Source: Rhodospirillales bacterium (lineage in GTDB: Bacteria; Pseudomonadota; Alphaproteobacteria; Acetobacterales; Acetobacteraceae). From it: a stretch of 6,010 bases of DNA. The stretch lies in NCBI GenBank assembly GCA_018971905.1, contig JAGWZS010000116.1:1-6010 (forward strand), read 5' to 3'. Shown one piece after another: positions 1 through 6,010 of this stretch. Under the pieces are notes generated by a model that saw nothing but the letters and a program-made list of their open reading frames with translations, was not told where the DNA came from and made no database searches. Every line of letters begins with the position of its first letter. Position 1 is the first letter of the stretch. A program made the translations under genes and the position numbers.

Positions 1-2128
<2,128 letters not shown>

Positions 2129-2132
<4 letters not shown>

Positions 2133-2509
2133 GCGAGTGTTCCCAAAAATTCGTCATAACCCGCGCGGTCCATCAGCTCGGTGAGCGAGCCAGGATCTTC
2201 CAGGCGCAGCTTGAAAAACCAGCCATCCGCTTCGGCCTCGGCATTCACCTTGGCGGGCTCGTCTACAATCGCCTGGTTCACCTCCGCCACGGTGCCGGAG
2301 AGAGGGGCATACACGTCGGACGCCGCCTTCACACTCTCCACCACCGCGCAAGGCTCACCCTTGGCCACGTTGCGGCCCGGCTCCGGCAGCTCCACAAACA
2401 CAATATCCCCCAGCGCGGCTTGCGCGTGGTCGGTAATGCCGATGGTGGCCAGCCCGTCCGCCCCCACGGCAACCCATTCATGATCCTTGGAATAAAAAAT
2501 CTGCGACAT
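2129..2509 (-). CDS. gcvH: Glycine cleavage system H-protein (lipoyl carrier)
   Basis: H-protein is the small carrier whose lipoyl-lysine arm shuttles the aminomethyl intermediate between the P, T and L proteins. The product is 126 residues, normal for the family (E. coli about 129). It begins [13 protein letters not shown], which is typical. The lipoyl-attachment segment [17 protein letters not shown] places the modified lysine at residue 61. The C-terminal [11 protein letters not shown] and the final helix are also present. I chose ATG 2509 rather than an upstream in-frame start near 2593 for two reasons: the family begins here, and AAAGGAAG (2523-2516) sits 6 bases upstream of this ATG. 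The longer form would add 28 unrelated residues overlapping gcvT. That ribosome site overlaps the gcvT stop codon (2525-2523), and the gcvP GTG overlaps this gene's stop, so translation along the operon is probably coupled. Confidence 0.97.
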
Positions 2510-2522
2510 GAGAGGCTTCCTT

Positions 2523-3608
2523 TCAGCGGACATAATTATGGGGAACGAAGGGCAGAGGCGTAACCTGCCCGGAAAGCGGTTTGTCACGCACAATCAATTC
2601 GAGCGTGGTGCCTGGCTTGGCGCAATCGCCGCGGACATAGCCCAGCGCGATGGGCGCATTCAGCGTGGGGGAAAACACGCCGGAGGTAACGCGGCCAACC
2701 GCTTCGCCCCCCGGCAGCCTTATCTCTGCCCCGGCGCGGGCGGGCGCGCGGCCTTCCAGCTTAATGCCCACCAAATTTTCCGCCGCGCCTTCAGCCAGCG
2801 CCTTTTGCACCGCCGCCGCGCCTTCAGCCAGCGCCTTTTGCACCGCCGCCGCGCCCAGAAAATGCCCCTCGGCCAGGCGCTTTTTGGAAAGCGCGAAGCC
2901 CAGCCCGGCGGCCACGGGGTTGGTGGTCTCATCAATGTCATTGCCATAGAGGCAGAGCCCGGCCTCCAGCCGCAGCGAATCACGCGCGCCCAGCCCGGCG
3001 GGGGTGGCGCCACGGGCCAGCAGCAGCTCGGCCAGGGCTTCACCGTCGAAACCGGCGCAGCCAATCTCGAACCCATCTTCCCCCGTGTAACCAGAGCGGG
3101 TGACGATGCAGTCAATCCCGCCAATTTGCACCGGGGCGGCGTCCATGAATTTCAGCGTGGCGGCTTCGGGCAGAATTTCCACGGCTTTTGGCCCTTGCAA
3201 GGCCAGTAGCGCGCGGTCAAACCGTGTGGTTACAGCCACGCCATGGCTGCGCATATGCGCCACGTCCGCTTCCTTGCGGCTGGCATTCAGCACCACCTGC
3301 ACATGCTGGCCGAGATTAGCCACCATCAGATCGTCCAGCACGCCGCCGGCCTCGTTCAACAACAGCGTATAGCGCTGGCGGCCCGGCTTCAGCCCGGCGA
3401 TGTCTCCCGGCACCAGGCGGGAGAATGCCTCGATTTCCGCGATTTCCGCCTGCCCCATATGCGAGACATCGAACAAGGCGGCCCCGGTGCGGCAAGCTAG
3501 GTGTTCAGCCATGATGCCCTGATATTGCAGCGGCATGTCATAGCCCGCGAATTCCACCATGCGCGCGCCAAGCCGGCGGTGCAGAGCATCCAATGGTGTC
3601 TTGGCCAA
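2523..3608 (-). CDS. gcvT: Aminomethyltransferase, T-protein of the glycine cleavage system, with an internal 11-residue duplication
   Basis: T-protein moves the one-carbon unit from aminomethyl-lipoyl H-protein to tetrahydrofolate, releasing ammonia and giving 5,10-methylene-THF. From TTG 3608-3606 the product is 361 residues (E. coli 364) and begins MAKTPLDALHRRLGARMVEF. Family motifs are FDVSHMGQ (46-53), the acidic pair Asp92-Asp93 in GGVLDDL (one Asp of this pair is the catalytic one in the family), RSGYTGEDGFEI, GLGARDSLRLEAGLCLYG, GRVTSGVFSPTL and a C-terminal FVPHNYVR. The frame is open upstream to 3755, but that stretch is riboswitch and not protein-like. TTG is preferred because GGGGG lies 7 bases ahead and the N-terminus aligns with the family. 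The nearby ATG (3615-3613) is out of frame and ends after 25 codons. Residues 253-263 are repeated exactly as 264-274. Relatives as I recall them have only one copy of this linker. First gene of gcvTHP, under a glycine riboswitch. Confidence 0.95.
   Translation of the reverse strand: MAKTPLDALHRRLGARMVEFAGYDMPLQYQGIMAEHLACRTGAALFDVSHMGQAEIAEIEAFSRLVPGDIAGLKPGRQRYTLLLNEAGGVLDDLMVANLGQHVQVVLNASRKEADVAHMRSHGVAVTTRFDRALLALQGPKAVEILPEAATLKFMDAAPVQIGGIDCIVTRSGYTGEDGFEIGCAGFDGEALAELLLARGATPAGLGARDSLRLEAGLCLYGNDIDETTNPVAAGLGFALSKKRLAEGHFLGAAAVQKALAEGAAAVQKALAEGAAENLVGIKLEGRAPARAGAEIRLPGGEAVGRVTSGVFSPTLNAPIALGYVRGDCAKPGTTLELIVRDKPLSGQVTPLPFVPHNYVR
2780..2855. repeat. Exact 33-base tandem duplication inside gcvT (about 2.3 copies)
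   Basis: Bases 2780-2822 match 2813-2855 exactly at an offset of 33. The tract is therefore two full copies plus ten bases of a third. On the minus strand it encodes AAAVQKALAEG twice in a row (residues 253-263 and 264-274). It is a multiple of three, so the gcvT frame is kept. Perfect nucleotide identity suggests a recent slippage or unequal-crossover event. An assembly artefact is also possible. Confidence 0.95.
3431..3449. repeat. 9-base tandem repeat inside gcvT
   Basis: CGATTTCCG occurs twice in tandem (3431-3439 and 3440-3448), and the match continues one base further. On the minus strand it encodes AEI-AEI at residues 54-59, just after the SHMGQ motif. Two copies this short may be chance or a local slippage scar. 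Confidence 0.7.
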
Positions 3609-3615
3609 ATTCCAT

Positions 3616-3620
3616 CCCCC
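3616..3620 (-). promoter_or_regulatory. Ribosome binding site deciding the gcvT start
   Basis: On the minus strand GGGGG (3620-3616) stands 7 bases before TTG 3608 and directly touches the out-of-frame ATG 3615. Only the TTG has workable spacing, and only its frame gives T-protein. This is a call from spacing and homology; no start has been measured. Confidence 0.6.
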
Positions 3621-3624
3621 AGAC

Positions 3625-3661
3625 GTCAGTCCACCCGGCTGGCACCGCCGGAAGCGCTGAC
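3625..3661 (-). promoter_or_regulatory. Hairpin between riboswitch and gcvT start, candidate expression platform
   Basis: On the minus strand GUCAG (3661-3657) can pair with CUGAC (3629-3625), and inside it CCGGC (3651-3647) with GCCGG (3639-3635) around a 7-base loop. No U-run follows, so it is not an ordinary intrinsic terminator. It lies just before the GGGGG ribosome site of gcvT, which points to control of translation start. The structure is hand-folded. Confidence 0.45.
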
Positions 3662-3847
3662 CCCCCTCTGTCCTGTGACCTGAGAGATTCGGGTTTTGAT
3701 AAACCCTTGACCCCGTCGGTGCAGCGGTTGCCCGCCGGCTTTCCAGAGTGCCCATTTCACGGGATCGCAGCCCTTTTGCCTGAGCGGTTCCGGGGGCCGG
3801 TTGCGCCTTCGGCGGCGGAAATCAGGTTTCCGCTCTCTCCTGCGTCC
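3662..3847 (-). promoter_or_regulatory. Tandem glycine riboswitch (two aptamers) in the gcvTHP leader
   Basis: Read on the minus strand, aptamer 1 spans about 3847-3762. Its P1 pairs GGACGCAG (3847-3840) with CUGCGAUCC (3770-3762, one bulged A), and it holds GGAGAGAGCGG, GCCGAAGGCGCAA and CGCUCAGGCAAAAGG. Aptamer 2 spans about 3750-3662. Its P1 pairs CUCUG (3748-3744) with CAGAG (3670-3666), and it holds CACCGACGGGG, AAUCUCUCAGGUCAC and GGACAGAGGGG. These are the hallmark strings of the glycine riboswitch family, and the short linker between the aptamers is also typical. The position just upstream of gcvT fits the known role, in which glycine binding usually turns on glycine cleavage genes. 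The direction of control here is inferred from the family. The 328 bases between gcvT and the ABC gene are mostly this element. Confidence 0.95.
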
Positions 3848-3936
3848 GTATAAGGACACCTCCTTTTTGCCTCAGGGCCTAAAATTTGCAAAGCTGTTTC
3901 TAACGCGACACTGGAAAAACAGATCGAGGCCCCCTG
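3848..3936. other. Divergent intergenic region between gcvTHP and the ABC ATPase gene
   Basis: This segment must hold the start of the gcv transcript (leftward) and probably that of the ABC gene (rightward). I found no convincing paired -35/-10 boxes in either direction. A small perfect hairpin, AAGGA-CACC-TCCTT (3852-3865), is followed by more T on the plus strand; its stem is too short to call a terminator. On the minus strand the same bases read AAGGAGG, like a strong ribosome site, but no family-like start codon follows. Confidence 0.5.
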
Positions 3937-4722
3937 ATGAGCGAAACCACCCCCCAAGCTCCCGCCCTCGTTGTGGAAGATATCCACAAATCCTTCGGGC
4001 CGGTGGAAGTGCTGAAAGGCGTCTCCGTAACCGCGCGCGACCATGACGTGATCGCCATTCTTGGCTCCTCGGGCTCCGGCAAAAGCACCTTCCTGCGTTG
4101 CATCAACATGCTGGAAATGCCCGACCGGGGCACCGTTTCCATCAAGGGCGAGACCATTGCCCTGCGGGAAGGCAAAAACGGCCGCGCCTGCGCCAACCCC
4201 CAGCAGCTTGAACGCCTGCGCGCCCGGCTTTCCATGGTGTTCCAGCAATTCAACCTCTGGGGCCACATGACCGTGCTGCAGAACGTGATGGAAGCACCCG
4301 TGCATGTGCTGAAGCAGGACAAGAAAACCGCCCGCAGCAAAGCCGAGGCCATGCTAGAGAAAGTGGGGCTTTCCGCCAAACTGGATGCCTTCCCCGCCCA
4401 GCTTTCCGGCGGGCAGCAGCAGCGCGTGGCCATTGCCCGCGCCCTGGCGATGGAGCCAGAGGTGCTGCTGTTCGACGAACCAACCTCCGCCCTGGACCCG
4501 GAGCTGGTGGGCGAGGTGCTGAAGGTCATGCGTCAGCTTGCCCAGGAAGGCCGCACCATGCTGGTGGTCACCCACGAGATGGGCTTCGCCCGCGAGGTGG
4601 CAAGCCGGGTGATGTTCTTGCACAAGGGCCAAACCGAGGAAGAGGGCGCGCCGCACGAGATGTTCACAAGCCCAAAAACGGAACGTTTTCGGCAATTTTT
4701 ATCCAGCACATTGAAACATTAA
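3937..4722 (+). CDS. HisP-type ATP-binding protein of a polar amino acid ABC importer
   Basis: This is the cytoplasmic ATPase that drives an inner-membrane amino acid importer. The 261-residue product has every ABC motif: Walker [10 protein letters not shown] (43-51), Q-loop Gln103, signature LSGGQ (156-160), Walker B LLFDE (177-181), D-loop SALD (184-187) and H-loop His213. The subfamily markers [28 protein letters not shown] and a C-terminal [11 protein letters not shown] resemble HisP, ArtP and octopine/nopaline-type ATPases (HisP is 258 residues), so basic amino acids are likely substrates, though substrate cannot be read from the ATPase. The start ATG has GAGG (3926-3929) 7 bases upstream. 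No permease or periplasmic binding protein is adjacent on either side: gcv is divergent and the next gene is cbpA. The partners are elsewhere or the ATPase is shared. No clear terminator follows. Confidence 0.93.
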   Translation: MSETTPQAPALVVEDIHKSFGPVEVLKGVSVTARDHDVIAILGSSGSGKSTFLRCINMLEMPDRGTVSIKGETIALREGKNGRACANPQQLERLRARLSMVFQQFNLWGHMTVLQNVMEAPVHVLKQDKKTARSKAEAMLEKVGLSAKLDAFPAQLSGGQQQRVAIARALAMEPEVLLFDEPTSALDPELVGEVLKVMRQLAQEGRTMLVVTHEMGFAREVASRVMFLHKGQTEEEGAPHEMFTSPKTERFRQFLSSTLKH

Positions 4723-4741
4723 CCGGCGGCTGCGGTATAAG
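4711..4741 (+). promoter_or_regulatory. Candidate sigma70-like promoter upstream of cbpA (distal)
   Basis: TTGAAA (4711-4716) and TATAAG (4736-4741) each match five of six consensus bases, but the spacer is 19 bases, longer than ideal. The -35 box overlaps the end of the ABC gene. Transcription would start near 4748. Confidence 0.3.
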
Positions 4742-4758
4742 TTCGCCTCCAAATCTTG

Positions 4759-4788
4759 TTGTTAAATCAAAGCCCGGGCACCTATCTT
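4759..4788 (+). promoter_or_regulatory. Candidate promoter upstream of cbpA (proximal)
   Basis: TTGTTA (4759-4764) and TATCTT (4783-4788) are separated by 18 bases, each matching four of six consensus bases. The start would be near 4795, about 32 bases before the cbpA ATG. I see no good heat-shock (RpoH) promoter match at usable spacing. Confidence 0.3.
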
Positions 4789-4826
4789 AGGGTAAAGAGT
4801 TGTTTATCCCGAACCCAGGCAAGAGC

Positions 4827-5723
4827 ATGGCAGACGATCCATATAAAATTTTAGGCGTGAAGAAAGACGCGAGCGCAGCGGAGATCCGCTCCGCCTACCG
4901 CAAGCTGGCAAAGAAACATCACCCGGACCTCAACCCCGGCAACAAGCAGGCGGAGGAGAGCTTTAAGGCCATATCCGGCGCTTACGACCTGCTGGGCGAC
5001 ACGGAGAAGCGGGGCAAATATGACCGGGGCGAGATCGACGCCTCAGGTGCTGAGCGAGCTCCTCAGCAATCCTGGCGGCAATATGCCGATGCCGCTCAGG
5101 GAGAGCGCTACGCTTATTCCACCGGCGGCACGGGCGGGGCGGATTTCGAGGATTTGTTTGCCAATATCTTCAACCAGCGCCCGCGCGGCCCGGCCAAGGG
5201 GCATGACCGGCATTACAGCCTGGAGCTGGCGTTTTTGGAAGCGGTAAGCGGCGCCACACGGCGGATCACCCTGCCCGATGGCGGCACGCTGGATGTGAAG
5301 ATTCCGCCCGGCACCGAGGAAGGCGACACGCTGCGCCTGCGCGGCAAGGGCGATACCGGGGTGAATGGCGGCCCACCCGGCGATGCGTTGATCGAGATTC
5401 ACGTGGCGCCGCATAAATTCTACCGCCGGGTGGGGCGGAATTTGCACATGGATGTGCCGGTTTCGTTGAAGGAGGCGGTGCTGGGCGCGAAAATCACGAT
5501 CCCCACCCCGGCGGGCGACGTGGCGATGACCGTGCGCCCCGGCACGGAAACCGGAACCGAGATGCGGTTGCGCGGGCGCGGCGTGCCCGAGCACGGCAAG
5601 CACCATGCCGGCGATTTGCACGTGAAACTGCATGTGGTGGTGGGCCCGGCGGATGAAAAGCTGAAATCGTTTCTGCAAGGCTGGGAACAGCCGGGCTTCA
5701 ACCCGCGGGAGGGGCTGACATGA
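4827..5723 (+). CDS. cbpA: CbpA-like DnaJ-family co-chaperone (class B J-domain protein)
   Basis: J-domain proteins hand unfolded clients to DnaK and stimulate its ATPase; E. coli CbpA also binds DNA. The 298-residue product (E. coli CbpA 306) opens with MADDPYKILGVKKDAS. The J domain is about residues 4-66, with the HPD triad at 32-34 and YDLLGDTEKRGKYD at its end. A glycine-rich linker holding DFEDLFANIF covers about 98-116. Two beta-rich substrate-binding domains follow, about 126-205 and 206-285, with PPGTEEGDTLRLRGKG and PGTETGTEMRLRGRG as the paired signatures. There is no CxxCxGxG zinc-finger region, which separates it from true DnaJ. The frame extends to TTG 4800, but ATG 4827 matches the family start and has AGG 7 bases upstream. 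The next gene overlaps by four bases and encodes CbpM, which supports CbpA over other DnaJ-like proteins. Confidence 0.93.
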   Translation: MADDPYKILGVKKDASAAEIRSAYRKLAKKHHPDLNPGNKQAEESFKAISGAYDLLGDTEKRGKYDRGEIDASGAERAPQQSWRQYADAAQGERYAYSTGGTGGADFEDLFANIFNQRPRGPAKGHDRHYSLELAFLEAVSGATRRITLPDGGTLDVKIPPGTEEGDTLRLRGKGDTGVNGGPPGDALIEIHVAPHKFYRRVGRNLHMDVPVSLKEAVLGAKITIPTPAGDVAMTVRPGTETGTEMRLRGRGVPEHGKHHAGDLHVKLHVVVGPADEKLKSFLQGWEQPGFNPREGLT

Positions 5724-6010
5724 TCACCTTCGAAGCGCTGCATATCACCGGGCTGGACGAAGCCGAGCTGGGGCGCTGGATTGAAGCCTCCTGGGTGCAC
5801 GCGCGCGGAGTACGGGGTGCCTGGCAGTTCGAGGAGGTGGATGTGGCGCGGATCAAGCTAATCCATACGCTGCGCACGGAACTGGAAATTGGCGAGCCCG
5901 CCATGCCGGTGGTGTTGTCTCTGCTGGACCAGCTCTATGAGCTGCGCCGCAACGCCGCACGGTTGAACGCGGCGCTGGCGGACCTGCCGCCGGAGGCACG
6001 GGTGGCGATT
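5720..6010 (+). CDS. cbpM: CbpM-like chaperone modulator, 3' end cut by the window
   Basis: CbpM binds the J domain of CbpA and blocks its co-chaperone and DNA-binding activity (known from E. coli). The ATG at 5720 overlaps the cbpA TGA as ATGA, with a strong GGAGGGG site (5708-5714) 5 bases upstream, so the two are probably translated together. All 97 visible codons are open and no stop is reached. E. coli CbpM is about 101 residues, so only the last few are likely missing. The product starts MITFEALHITGLDEAELGRW, then AWQFEEVDVARIKLIHTLRTELEIG, then a leucine-rich helix LLDQLYELRRNAARLNAAL. This fits the MerR-like helical fold and coiled tail of the family: an acidic first helix, a W.F/D.V segment and an R-L-HEL-like second helix. 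Sequence similarity to E. coli is modest, so the call leans partly on its position after cbpA. Confidence 0.85.
   Translation, partial: MITFEALHITGLDEAELGRWIEASWVHARGVRGAWQFEEVDVARIKLIHTLRTELEIGEPAMPVVLSLLDQLYELRRNAARLNAALADLPPEARVAI

Noticed and set aside
3625..3661. Intrinsic terminator in the gcvT leader
   Set aside because: The hairpin is followed by GTCTGGGGG and not by a U-tract, so it cannot be a standard intrinsic terminator.
3626..3859. Minus-strand open frame of 77 codons starting at a GTG after an AAGGAG-like sequence
   Set aside because: It runs straight through both glycine aptamers, the GTG touches the ribosome-like site with no spacing, and the product is Arg-rich and low in complexity.
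3757..4305. Minus-strand open frame of 182 codons across the ABC gene start and into the riboswitch
   Set aside because: It is antisense to the ABC ATPase, whose Walker A region is unmistakable on the plus strand, and it ends inside an RNA aptamer.
4772..4779. Palindrome GCCCGGGC in the cbpA leader as an operator or terminator
   Set aside because: It is an isolated eight-base palindrome expected by chance in GC-rich DNA, with no U-run and no second copy.
4800..4826. Earlier TTG start for cbpA, with AGGG seven bases upstream
   Set aside because: It would add nine residues before the usual MADDPY start of the family; ATG 4827 is the simpler start.

Overview
The window is GC-rich chromosomal DNA that looks like a free-living proteobacterium, most likely an alphaproteobacterium. 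This rests on codon and GC style, the gcvT-gcvH-gcvP order with a single-chain GcvP, the tandem glycine riboswitch and a cbpA-cbpM pair. The taxonomy is inference. I see no mobile element, phage gene, CRISPR array, tRNA or rRNA, and no clear sign of horizontal transfer.

Left half (1-3847, minus strand): the glycine cleavage operon. Transcription enters from the right through a two-aptamer glycine riboswitch (about 3662-3847) and a short hairpin (3625-3661). It then runs through gcvT (TTG start at 3608), gcvH (2509-2129) and gcvP (GTG start at 2132), which leaves the window at base 1 with about three quarters of the protein visible. The gcvT stop is 13 bases from the gcvH start. The gcvH stop and gcvP start share GTGA. 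Together P-protein decarboxylates glycine, H-protein carries the aminomethyl group on lipoyl-lysine, and T-protein passes the one-carbon unit to tetrahydrofolate. The L-protein (dihydrolipoyl dehydrogenase) is not in the window. gcvT carries an exact 33-base tandem duplication, which adds 11 residues.

Middle (3848-4722): a short divergent intergenic region, then a plus-strand gene for a HisP-type ATP-binding subunit of a polar amino acid ABC importer. No permease or binding protein lies beside it in this window.

Right (4723-6010, plus strand): an intergenic region with two weak promoter candidates, then cbpA (a DnaJ-like co-chaperone without zinc finger). It overlaps by ATGA the start of cbpM, its modulator, which is cut by the window end after 97 codons.

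Overall this is conserved core metabolism and chaperone machinery. I did not find a new biological system. The items most worth a second look are the slippage-type duplication in gcvT, the layout between the riboswitch and the gcvT start, and the uncertain gcvT start codon.
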